From the NCBI GenBank assembly GCA_032622095.1, contig CP136066.1, forward strand, positions 167,660,664 through 167,724,663: 64,000 nt of DNA. The letters are read 5' to 3'. How positions within the stretch are numbered: position 1 is the first letter of the stretch; each line of letters begins with the position of its first letter. The notes below the pieces were generated by a model. That model saw nothing but the letters and a program-made list of their open reading frames with translations. It was not told the origin of the DNA and did no database searches. This DNA comes from Siphonodentalium dalli (taxonomy: Eukaryota; Mollusca; Scaphopoda; Gadilida; Siphonodentaliidae). Below, piece after piece: positions 36,250 through 46,219 of the stretch. Position numbers and translations under genes: made by a program.

Positions 36250-36717
36250 TGTAAATAAAAGTGATTTTTTACGTTTTGAGGGGTGACCCGATGACCCCCT
36301 TCTTATCTTAAAACCCCAGGAAAAGTTGCTTCTTACGTTGTGTTTTTATAATTAGTATATATCAAAGTACTTTGAGACCAAAAATTATGGATGTACGCGA
36401 AAGTGTAAACAAAAGTGAAAAATCACGTTTTGGGGTTCAGCATGGGACCCCCTTTCTTATCTGAAAACCCCAGGAAAATCCCTTTCTTAAGTTGTGTTTT
36501 CTTAATCAGTACACTTAGGAGTATCATCAAACCAAAATTCATCGATGTACGCGGAAGTGTAAATAGAAGTGATTTTTGGCACCTTTTGGGGTTCAGAAGC
36601 CCCTAAACCCCAGGAATGCGCAAGTCGGTTTTTCAGAATGTTCCATTATTGGTACCAACTTTAGGGGGTCAAACCTTTTGTACGCAAAAGTGTAAATAGA
36701 ACATATGCGGGCTCCCG
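36250..36717. repeat. Terminal tandem units of about 140 bp in element A
   Basis: Three imperfect units carry AAACCCCAGGAAAA, CTTAAGTTGTGTTTT, ACCAAAA.TTAT.GATGTACGC and AAGTGTAAA.A.AAGTGA. The same units occur at 55850-56330 and 61440-61910. They form the outer part of each arm. Confidence 0.8.
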
Positions 36718-36726
36718 AACTATTTG

Positions 36727-36796
36727 CTTCGACGTTTGTGCCTCGATCAACGTCATATAATAACGTCATCGTCAATCGAGGCACAAACGTTGAAGA
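36727..36796. repeat. 70 bp hairpin
   Basis: CTTCGACGTTTGTGCCTCGAT is followed by the reverse complement ATCGAGGCACAAACG. The inner ACGTCATA..TAACGT sequence is also partly palindromic. It lies just outside element A. Confidence 0.8.
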
Positions 36797-37650
36797 AAAG
36801 GTGTGTGTGTGTGATGACCAATCACCGACCACGATTTAATGAACCACATATGCAGGCTATGTAAATATTTAACAATAAAGATAATTGTGTTTGATAGTTG
36901 TACGCTGGTAATGTGTCTTTGTGGTTTGTAGGATTTAAAAAAAGTTGTTATGTTATGTTGCACAAAGATTCTTGTAACCATAGGATTTATCGGAGCCTTA
37001 TAAGCGAGATCACTGAGTCGCGGCCATATTGGATTAATCTAGCCCCCGTTCCGCGGTTTACAGGTCAACGCGCTGGATGGGCTTTCTATATAATTATGGA
37101 GCTCTTGAATATTCATGAATTCCATATATGCGGGTTACAGAGTCTAAACGAAATGGCGGGGGATTAAATTACTTCCAAGAAGTATTACGTCAGTGTCAGC
37201 CAACCACAATATTTGCCTTCAAGTTTAACGGTAAAGCTATGAAGCAAATCGATTGTCGGAATTCCCATACAGCGACCCGATTCCCAAGTACCTCGCCACA
37301 TAGCTGAAATAGCACAATAAAGTTTAATTCTGCCACAATCATTGCTAAAGTCACAGAGAATTAAACACATAATGGCGTCAATAAAAAGTCCGCAATTGAC
37401 AAATAATATAGAAGGAGAATTGAATTAAGTGTTTCCAAGTATTTCAACAGTTAACACCCGGTTCTATTAATCGCAAAACACTTCTTCTTAAAACTAAAAT
37501 GAATCGTACGTGATTACTCGTCCATCAATTGAGAATGAGCGCCCAGTGAATGTTGATATCTCACTACGCTAAAGAAAGTGGTAATTTGAAAGGTCATGAC
37601 AGTTATTGTGCTAAAATCATCACAAGTTGGACACGATCAGGCATGGACTG
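36797..37650. other. No gene seen
   Basis: Short ORFs only. The text GCGGCCATATTGGATTAATC near 37022 resembles the GATGGCGGCC motif family but stands alone. No exon or repeat boundary could be supported. Confidence 0.4.
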
Positions 37651-37654
37651 TGAG

Positions 37655-38272
37655 AGTGGCTAAAATGCAAGCTTGGCGCCAAGCTTGGCAGTGTTGAAGG
37701 CAGGTGACTAAAAGACAAGCTTGGCGTTTTCAAATTTTTAAAAAGCCTTTTAAACGCTGTTTTCGGGTGAATTATGCGGGAATAGCACCAGTTAATTACT
37801 TATATGGCCCATTTTCGTAAATTAATCGACAATAGTGGCAGTAATGTCCCCGATTGGTTGGTTAATAGGGGGCGTGGTCACAAAATCAAAACATCGTCGT
37901 TTTACGCAGATTTCTTGTCGGTTTTTGGTCGATTTCTCTTTTTAAACATCAGTTGGACTAAGTTTTTTATTCGAAACATGTTGAATGGTTATCATTTATC
38001 ACTCTCATAGTCGAGCTTGGCGGTTTTGAACATTATATGCGAAGAATTTTTGACTATTAAGCTGAATTTTCTCCGATTTCTCGTTTCTAAAACACGTTCC
38101 ATCTAGTTTTTATGTAAAAACGTGTAAACTGATTATCATTCTTCACAAATATCATCGGGCTTGGCGGTTTTGAACATTATATACAAAGAATTTTTGACTT
38201 TTAGATGACCGACCACCGAACCGCCAATATAATGTTCAAAACCGCCAAGCTGTGTCATATAAATTCTAGCAT
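37655..38272. repeat. Inverted and direct copies of a GCTTGGCGGTTTTGAACATT unit
   Basis: GAGCTTGGCGGTTTTGAACATT followed by ATAT.C.AAGAATTTTTGACT occurs near 38013 and 38157, and in reverse complement at 38236-38270. Shorter AAGCTTGGCG forms occur at 37671-37725. It is probably a decayed TIR element of about 600 bp. Non-coding. Confidence 0.6.
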
Positions 38273-38639
38273 TGGGGTTAGAGACTTGTGGTTGTTGTGT
38301 GTTATATCATCTGCTGGCCACCATTCTGGTCGCCGAACTAGTGACTAGCATCGTGATGTGGCAATGATTCACTAACCCCTCAGATATACCCTGTTGGTAA
38401 AATTAATTGTTTTTGTTTTTCTTGAAAAAAAAAGGAAGTTTAGTTTTGAAAGAAATGTGCAAACAATGCCATAATAATATCTTTTTGCAGACAATAAGTC
38501 GTTGCTTGTATCCTACAGCAAGTCATTATTGTGGCATATTAATGTTGGCTCTCTAGTGTTTACATATCCTATTTGGAAGACAATATGTATCAAGGGGCCG
38601 CATAACGTACAGGGACTGGATATTCACATCAGTGGCAGG

Positions 38640-39420
38640 TTACCTGTATCTCAATATGGATCATTATAGTACCGATATTCAGAAAGTTGTTGGTCAGATT
38701 GCCAGAACAGAGCAGCGATGTAGGGAACTGGATGTCTATAGTGCCCCATATAATGTACCTCAATAGTGCGGCAGCCCATGCATAGTAGTGGTATCCAGGA
38801 ACTGGGTGCATGCCCATCGTGGTGGACGAAAGCAGGGGCCAAATCACTCAGATTCCAGCATTAATTGGTCGGCTAAAGTACCAACCACACATAATAACAC
38901 ATATCCATGCAAATCATACATGGTTTGGCCTCGGAGCGTCAGCATCTGGGATTAACCAGGTAGCGGCTAAGCGATATCCCGAAATTGGGACGCCAGCGCT
39001 CTTGTCTCTATTGATGTCTGGAATATCCCTATTATGTATCCGTAGTGTGGTGGTCAATTTCAAGAGAAGTCACTATACTCGAACAGCCGTGAAACGAGTA
39101 ACTTACACGTATATCTAGCAATGACAATATATTCTTATCCTGGGACTGGGTTACCCAAATACAAATCTCAGCAGTGGTCGGTCAATTTAGCCATATCCAG
39201 AACCTGCATGGCTGCCATTGGCTGACGTAGAGCACTTCTCCAGTGGTGACCAGATTACCTATATCGGATATCCTGGAATTAGGGTACAAATCGAGTGCAT
39301 CAATATCACAATGATCATTGTGCACATCTCCGCTTATGATTAAATTCCCCATACACTGCTTGGCCAGGGTACCCATTTGTGATAGTGGTCCGATAGTCAC
39401 TCACGGGGTCTCAACATTCA
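38640..39420. repeat. Very degenerate minisatellite
   Basis: Recurring phrases such as GTGGT.GGTCAATTT, CCATATCCAG.AACTG, CGATATCCCG.AATTGGGAC and TATCCTGG.A.T.GGGT suggest old tandem units of about 60-75 bp. The register cannot be fixed by eye. Confidence 0.45.
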
Positions 39421-39820
39421 TCAATTCTCTAATTTCAGGACTTTGTCTGTAGTACCAACTCTCAAGTATGTAACTTTTTAAATTCTGATAATAAAACCAC
39501 CAAATTATATTCTGTATATTATGAAGAATAATAGCAAGGTACATGTAACTTGTAACGTGTGTTGCCATAGCCAACGAAAGTAACCTGACTCATGTGAACA
39601 TTCCGCCTACACGTACATGGTCAATCAGTTTAGAAGTTTTGTGTCAAAAGTGTAGCATCACGAAACTTGTAGCAAAGTGGACTAAACCCAATACTGCATG
39701 GATTACAGGCATAAGCTAGTTATAGCCTGGTAATATGAATGATAGTGACATAGGTTATACTAAATAACGTCTATAAGTTGTTCGAGAGACTGACTAGGGG
39801 TCTGAAACAATGAAGACACC
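39421..39820. other. No feature seen
   Basis: AT-rich sequence without ORFs, repeats or sites I can support. Confidence 0.4.
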
Positions 39821-39824
39821 TTAA

Positions 39825-40215
39825 CCCTTTACCCAACAAACCGGCCAAAACCGGCCAAATAAAGATTCAACAGCCTAAAATATCTTCGGTCTGTCTCAAT
39901 AGAACCATACACATATGGATATCATTGGAACCGGCTCCTTGACCACATTGTGATAGTTACAGTTATACCCTGTGCCAATGCATTCTCTTATATATGCGAG
40001 TCGACCATAGGTCGCCTCGCATATATAAGAGAATGCATTGGCCTAAAAAAATCTTTTTTTAACACTTTTTACCATTTTTTCTTACATTCTTTAACAATTT
40101 TATAATTTTTAATGTGTTAAGCCAATGCATTCTCTTATATATGCGAGGCGACCTATGGTCGACTCGCATATATAAGAGAATGCATTGGCACAGGGCCCTT
40201 ATGTTGGGTAAAGGG
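39825..40215. mobile_element. TTAA MITE family M2 with the double hairpin, copy 1
   Basis: The 391 bp element has ends CCCTTTACCCAACA and the complement TGTTGGGTAAAGGG, flanked by TTAA (39821-39824, 40216-40219). The inner module CCCTGTGCCAATGCATTCTC...GAATGCATTGGCACAGGG with its two hairpins is the same as in MITE family M1. TTAA with a CCCT start fits piggyBac-type ends. Confidence 0.9.
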
Positions 40216-40219
40216 TTAA

Positions 40220-40977
40220 GAGATGTATTATCACTTCCTAAATACGTTTTATATAGTTTCCGCGGTATACAATAATAGATATGAGCCAAAGACACATGTC
40301 CAGAAACGCTTCTGTCAATTAATATTGATTTTATATTGAAGTTTTCTTATATAATGCGATAAAATCAATTGGGAATTTTTCGTCACTATTTTTGGAAAAG
40401 ACCGTCGTGAAACATATAGGCGTTCTCAGAAAGTGACAAAGTTCTCCCGATTGCTACGCTCCGAACATTTGCACGAACCGTAACATTGAGTGTACACGTA
40501 TTTATTATACCATGCAGCTGCAGAACATTCTAACTAAATTCAATGTTGATTGATAGTTGCGTTTCCGATTCGTATTTATTATTTCACACCCAGGCGACGA
40601 AATCATAAAACTTGTTATAGGAAGTGATAGACCATCTATAGACTCGTCCGTCACCCTGTCTATTCTTTGTCATCTTGCCTCAGACGAACATGAAAATTTA
40701 ACGCTCGTCCCTACGTACATTTCACCGTGTAATTGTAGCTTGTGAGATACAGTACCTATACATACCAGCACGACACATTTTAGCAATTAATTTTAGCATA
40801 ATTACGACCGTCGTTGAAATTAGAAATATGAGAGCAAGCAGTCTCTACGAACATTTTAAATTGTGACTCTAGTAGAAATTGTCTGATTAGAATGCTATTA
40901 TGAAATATGATACATGTATAGCCCAGCCTTTCGCAAATTCATGGGACATCGACATCGTGGTATGTATGCTGCCCTGC
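40220..40977. repeat. Dispersed repeat, second copy
   Basis: Collinear with 355-740 up to about 40720. The rest shows no feature. Confidence 0.6.
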
Positions 40978-40981
40978 TTAA

Positions 40982-41442
40982 CCCTTTACACAACAAAACG
41001 GCCAAAAACGCCCAAATAAAGCTTCAACAGCCTAAAATATCTTCGGTCTGTCTCAATAAAACCAAACAAATATGGATATCATTGGAACCGGTTCATTGAC
41101 CACATTGTGATGGTTACAGTTATAAATGCCCTGTGCCAATGCATTCTCTTATATATGCGAGTCGACCATAGGTAGCCTCGCAAATATAAGAGAATGCATT
41201 GGCCTAAACAAAATCTTTTTAAAACACTTTTTACCATTTTTTCTTACATTCTTTAACAATTTTATAATTTTTTCTTACATTTTTTAACAATTTTAAAAAT
41301 ATTTTTCTACATTCTTTGACAATTTTATCATTTTTAATATGTGTTAAGCCAATGCATTCTCTTATATATGCGAGGCGACCTATGGTCGACTCACATATAT
41401 AAGAGAATGCATTGGCACAGGGCCGTTCTGTTGGGTAAAGGG
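40982..41442. mobile_element. TTAA MITE family M2 with the double hairpin, copy 2
   Basis: The 461 bp element has ends CCCTTTACACAACA and TGTTGGGTAAAGGG, flanked by TTAA (40978-40981, 41443-41446). It has the same inner text as copy 1 (CAACAGCCTAAAATATCTTC), and its spacer between the hairpins is longer because of repeated TTTTTTCTTACATT units. Confidence 0.9.
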
Positions 41443-41540
41443 TTAATTTGTATACGGGACATACATGCATGACGCTTATACATACCATGGTAGATATATC
41501 TATAAATAAATATAATATACCATTCTTTCTATATTTTCAG

Positions 41541-41813
41541 GGACCATACGCATGCGTTGAATGTGGGAGTTTCTTCGCCGAAATTTGGATTCTCCGTCGG
41601 CACATAAAGACAACACACTCAGCTCCACCTGGCGGCGGATTTCCTTGCGATATATGTGGCCGCACGTTCACCCAGAAATGCAACTTGAGAACGCACCAGT
41701 TTACGCATGCTTCCCGGAAACCTTTCCCCTGCGATCTTTGTGACAAGGCATTTTGCAGACGAGACAGGCTCATTAGTCACTTGAAGTTTCGACATGACAA
41801 AAACATTGTGTGA
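41541..41813 (+). CDS. C2H2 zinc-finger terminal exon 2 (three fingers)
   Basis: The acceptor TTTCTATATTTTCAG ends at 41540 and the exon starts in phase 0 with GGA. It encodes three C2H2 fingers: CVEC...HIKTTH (C-x2-C-x12-H-x4-H), CDIC...HQFTH (H-x3-H) and CDLC...HLKFRH (H-x4-H), then a short tail and TGA at 41811-41813. The finger classes and order match the exon at 12786, and the last finger shares a RRDRL/RKDRL helix start. The frame is open for 93 bases upstream of the acceptor, but that part looks like intron. Fingers with different helix residues would give protein forms with different DNA targets. The host gene is inferred to be a BTB/lola-like transcription factor. Confidence 0.87.
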   Translation, partial: GPYACVECGSFFAEIWILRRHIKTTHSAPPGGGFPCDICGRTFTQKCNLRTHQFTHASRKPFPCDLCDKAFCRRDRLISHLKFRHDKNIV

Positions 41814-42022
41814 CAAATTCATATTGGTAGTGGTTAGTGCCATGTAAAAGAAAAGTAAGTGGCATCGACACGGTGTTGCTGCCACGTAAAATCGTTTCCA
41901 TAAGCCATTCATCAGTCTCTTGAAAAGCTGACGAAAATCATATTAGATCTACGTCTTTAGATCTCTCGCTTTGGATATCTCGCTTAGTTTTCATTCCCTA
42001 CACGGCATTCTCAACGTGACGT

Positions 42023-42066
42023 AATAAACCGTTTTCAAATATGGATTGCATTCCTGCCGCAATAAA
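42023..42066 (+). promoter_or_regulatory. Poly(A) signal candidates
   Basis: AATAAA occurs at 42023-42028 and 42061-42066, 210-250 bases after the stop of zinc-finger exon 2. This fits a short 3' UTR and supports the exon being terminal. Confidence 0.5.
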
Positions 42067-42361
42067 TGTGTGTGAGAATCATAAGTATTTAGTAGTATAT
42101 ATAGTATTAAAAACAACAAGATGCGAAAGAATAATCAGTCAGTAATATCGTTGACTGATAAAATCTCGAAGATGGTGTCTTCTATATGGCGAAGAGGCTG
42201 AAGAATATAATGAATTATTGATATATCGCCTGTACATATTCAATTTTACAACATTAGTTGTGTTTGACAATGCATTGGGAAATTGTCAACATGTCTTTGA
42301 CCTCTGATGTCGCAATTTAAATATAACCAACCACGAAGCAGTGTCTGTCGCCGTGATCTGC

Positions 42362-42765
42362 TTTTTTAGCTCACCTGAGACGAAGTCTCCGGTGGAGCTA
42401 TAGTCATCACCCCTAGTCCGTCGTCCGTCCGATCGTCCGTCTAGCCGTCCATCCATATGTCCGTCAACAATTCTTTAAAATCTTCTTTGGTTCCATAACA
42501 CAGAATGGGTTCATATTTTGTGTGGATGTTCCATAGGTGACTGGTACTCAGATTTGTTCAAATGAAATCACTGGGTCAATTAGTTCCGAAGTCAGAGCCA
42601 TAACTCTTTCCCTCCATAGTAATTCTTAAAACCACTTCTTCTCAAGTAGCATCGGGCCGAATGGGTTCATAATTTGTATGAAGGGTCCTTGTGTGACTGG
42701 GGTTAAGATTTGTTCAAATGAGGTCACTGGATCAAATGTGGGCGGAGCCAGGGACATAACTAAAA
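42362..42765 (+). repeat. Bivalve-type AGCTCACCTGAG repeat, copy 2
   Basis: It has the same head hairpin (AGCTCACCTGAGACGAAGTC), GTCCGTCC run and two body units as the copy at 22822, ending in an A-rich and T-rich stretch near 42765-42860. Confidence 0.75.
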
Positions 42766-42859
42766 AAAAAAATTAGATTGAACTTCTTGCTCAATTGAAG
42801 AAAAAAAAGAAAGTTTTTTCAAATATAAAATAATTTTTTTTTGTTTAAATTTATTTCAA

Positions 42860-43460
42860 TAATAATAATTTTTTTAAAGTTAATTATTAAAGAAACAAAT
42901 ATTAAAGAAGCCCCTCATCGTTGCCCATTGGTGCTTCTGACATCCCTGTTATCAAACACTTGTTTTAAATTTATTTTAGTCACAATACAATACACCCTGT
43001 GCATATGCTTGAATGCTATCTCTTACAGTGAAATTAATACTACAGGTCAGCAGCATTATACCAGTCTGCTCTGTTGATAATTATCCACATGTCAAATATG
43101 AAAGTGCAGTATCAACAAGCACACGGCTCTCTCTAGCCAGCCAGAGAGGTTTTGTTTTGGTAATTAATTTTGAAATTGAGTGTCAAATGTATTCCCAGGA
43201 GCCTTCAGTCTCTACTCATATAAAATCTTACTTTGTTTGTCTGTCATTTATACAGTTTTAAAACTTCCTTTCAGTAAATTAATTTCTACCCTACGAATGG
43301 TTTTGTAGTTTGCGTGGACCACCTTTTGTTGATTGAGACTGTTTCTACTAGAGACAGCTTTGTACGTTTAAGAATCAGCCAATAACTCCAAAAACTTTAA
43401 CCCCTTCCATAAGACAAACTATTTGAGTTGTTGAGTTCAAGTTTGGTACTGATTATAGTT
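42860..43460. other. No gene seen
   Basis: AT-rich sequence; ORFs of up to 82 codons have no recognisable domain. Confidence 0.4.
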
Positions 43461-43462
43461 TT

Positions 43463-43800
43463 AAGCTCACATGAGGCAAAGACTCTGGTGGAACTACCGG
43501 GTATAGTCATCACTCCTCTTCCATCGTCCATCAAAACTTGTTTAAACATCTTCTCCAGACACATAAGACCGAATGGGTTCATATTTGGTGTGGATGTTAC
43601 CTATGTGACTCATATTCAGATTTGTTAAAATGAGGTTACCAAGTCAAATAGTTGCGAAGCCAGGGCCATAACTCTTTCCCTCCATAGTAATTCTTAAAAC
43701 AACTTCTGAAGAAAACCATTGGGCCTATTGGGTATGGAGGGTCCATGGTTTACTGGGGTTCAGATTTGTTAAAATGGGGTCATTGGGGCCAACATGTCTT
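43463..43800 (+). repeat. Bivalve-type AGCTCACCTGAG repeat, copy 3 (diverged)
   Basis: The head is diverged (AGCTCACATGAGGCAAAGAC), followed by CATCGTCCATC, GACCGAATGGGTTCATATTT and TCCATAGTAATTCTTAAAAC as in copies 1 and 2. It is followed by T- and A-rich sequence to about 43970. Confidence 0.65.
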
Positions 43801-44267
43801 TAAACAAAATTGATTTTTTTTAGATTTAAATTCTTGTTCAATTTAACCAAAAAAATAACATTTTAAATGGGAAAAAAAAAACATTTACATTTTACTCCTT
43901 GCTCAAATTTTTTTTTTTTAGGATTTTTTTTTTTTTAATTTTAAATTAAAACTTTGAAAAAATAATTATGTTATGACAACAAACTGACTATTGTAGTCTT
44001 CAGAATCCCAGTCTTCTCCGTCTTTACATTCTGGTGAGCGACCCCACAGTCATTGACTGTCTTGTTTTATAGAGGTTGGATTCGGTAACCGTTGGATTTT
44101 GTCTTGATATGTTAGGTCATTAACCAATTAAATCGCGCATGCACTGCGCCGCTACAAATGCAATGGAGGGAATCCCATCAATGCAGGAACTAATTTTAAA
44201 CCACATATCTAGCGACGTACATCTGCGGGGTCTTCGTCGGCTTTTCAAAGAGACTGGCCATTCAACA

Positions 44268-45221
44268 GGTCAGGCACGTCCTGAATTATACTATAATAGT
44301 TGAATTTGACAGAGCTAATTAAATCCACCATTTCCCTGTTTTTGTGTAAACTATTGGATCGCGCATCCCGATGGACAGGAAAATTGTACTCGTAGCAACA
44401 TTACCGAAAATGAATAGTTCCCTGATATAATTCGTTTTGCACCCTTTTGCGCCGACTTAGAGTTAAATGTACTCAATCTGATTAAACACCCCTAAATTAC
44501 TATTTCTTTGGTTTCGGGGTAAAAAATATTTGATTCGAGTCGATGAACCTACCCACCAACGCTCAGAGTGATGATCAGATATCGATGTTTGAAGTTTGTT
44601 ATTTCAATTGTTTGTGGCCCAGAAACACGCCGTCATACGGATGATCTTGGTCAAGATTGCGAATGAAGATGGATAACTCTAAAAATAAGTGGTAATACGG
44701 CCAAATTTTGTGAATACTCAAGTGATAATACGGCGATATTTCGTTGAACAAAATGTTGATAAATAACACGTTTTGGGAAATTTGATACCATAGTTGACAG
44801 TGGTTAGCATTATTTTGTTGCAATTAATCGATTCTGTATCTAAAGCGTATTTTGGCGAAATGATGTTGTTGTATCGTGATGATATGGGGACCCTCTGATC
44901 GGATTGAGTACCTTTAATGATGCCTCGAGTATACCTTCTAAATACCATTACCATGATCACTCATTCGCTCCGACGTCACAATATTAGACCAATTGAATGT
45001 TAGTTCACTTCCTTACCACGTGCCATCATGATTAATCATTCCCACGGATCGAGACATGTTATTCTGCAACAAAAAATGGTACGGATTAAGTACGACACTG
45101 TTATTTAATATTCTTTTCTTAGGGCAATGTGATTTTGGGTTAGGCCTCTTTTATCGAATTCTCAAAACGACGAATCCATATTTACCTATTATATATAGTT
45201 GAATTCTGGATGTGCCTGACC
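44268..45221. mobile_element. GGTCAGGC-type TIR element
   Basis: The ends are GGTCAGGCACGTCCTGAATT and the complement ending GTGCCTGACC. About 500 bp of its own sequence is split by the TTAA element at 44467-44913. It is related in inverted orientation to 20281-21274. The flanking duplication was not resolved. Non-coding. Confidence 0.75.
44467..44913. mobile_element. TTAA-type TIR element, 447 bp, uninterrupted copy
   Basis: It is flanked by TTAA (44463-44466, 44914-44917). The ends are ATGTACTCAATCTG and GATTGAGTACCT. It is the short form of the element at 16515-17803 and serves as the empty-site reference for the two inserts there. Confidence 0.9.
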
Positions 45222-45261
45222 GGTTCACAGTCTCTACTTCTTATTTTATTTTGGTTTTTAA

Positions 45262-46215
45262 GGACTTTGCTAACCCAATTTTCCCCAAATTTAATGTTGT
45301 TCAAAATAAAGGTTTATGTTCACTTTTATTACTAATCGAAGTAACCAAACCCATGGATGCTACATTTTAAGAGTATAATTAATGATAAATTATGTTAGAA
45401 ATTCAAAATGTGAAATTTATAGAAGTTTTTAAAATTTATTTTTTCGAACCCAAAATCAACAAACACAAAGGTTTGATAAAAAAGATAAGAAAAAAATATG
45501 GCTATGTGTACTGAACACTGTGAAGAATGATGAACAATAAAGATATACTCACATTTCTTCAGTTTTATTAAGATTTTTGGCTTGGAAGCAGTTGTTTACA
45601 AATTGTATATTTCATTGCTAAGAAAAGCTATTTGGGAACTGAATTTGATGGGTCAAGATAATGTTCACTCAAGCCTGCAGGGATTATGTCTGTTTATGAC
45701 CAGCCAGTGCTGTACTTTATCCTGACTCGGGATGATTGGTGACCTAGTTTCTGGGCTATGTGGTACACCAGATTGGGGATTACACATTTCTTTTGTCAAG
45801 AGATTCACAACACACCACTGTCCAGATATTAACATTTAACTGCCAGCTCACTACAAGCGATGTCAGGTAACTTACTCAATTATTTGTAAACAACTGGTTC
45901 TTAGTAATTTTATCAAAGAATGCTTGATAAATATGAATATTATTTTATTGTTCATCATTCTTCACAGTGTTCAGTAGACATTGCCATATTTTTTTCTTTG
46001 ATATGGACTTTGTGTTTATTGATTTTGGGTTCGAAAAAATAGATGTTAAAAACCTCTATAAATTTCACATTTAGTATTTCTAACATATTCCACCATTAAT
46101 AATGCTCTTAAAATGTTGCATTCATGTGTTTGGTTACTGTGATTACTAACAAAAGTGAACATAAACCTTTATTTTGACTCCATCAAATTTGGGGAAAATT
46201 GGGTTAGCAAAGTCC
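45262..46215. mobile_element. TTAA-type TIR element with long arms
   Basis: The 954 bp element has ends GGACTTTGCTAACCCAATTT and its complement, flanked by TTAA (45258-45261, 46216-46219). The arms are about 300 bp and imperfect; inner matches include ACAACTGCTTCCAAGC-type text near 45590 and ACAACTGGTTCTTAGT near 45890. A partial relative lies at 9840-10621. Non-coding. Confidence 0.85.
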
Positions 46216-46219
46216 TTAA

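Larger units (their letters stand above)
25118..36717. mobile_element. Palindromic element A with inverted minisatellite core
   Basis: The left arm (25118-26460) is the reverse complement of the right arm, which lies at 30760-31003 and, after a 4.1 kb insertion, at 35129-36717. The core 26460-30760 is a minisatellite whose orientation flips near 27110, and it is split by a LINE. Removing both insertions leaves about 5.5 kb. Compared with element B (55843-61913), the left terminus (about 460 bp) is missing. The right end reads CATATGCGGGCTCCC. Arms carry a poly(C)/poly(G) run (25273, 36087), GATGGC motifs and about 140 bp tandem units. No transposase or other known ORF is present, so it would be non-autonomous. 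Confidence 0.85.
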
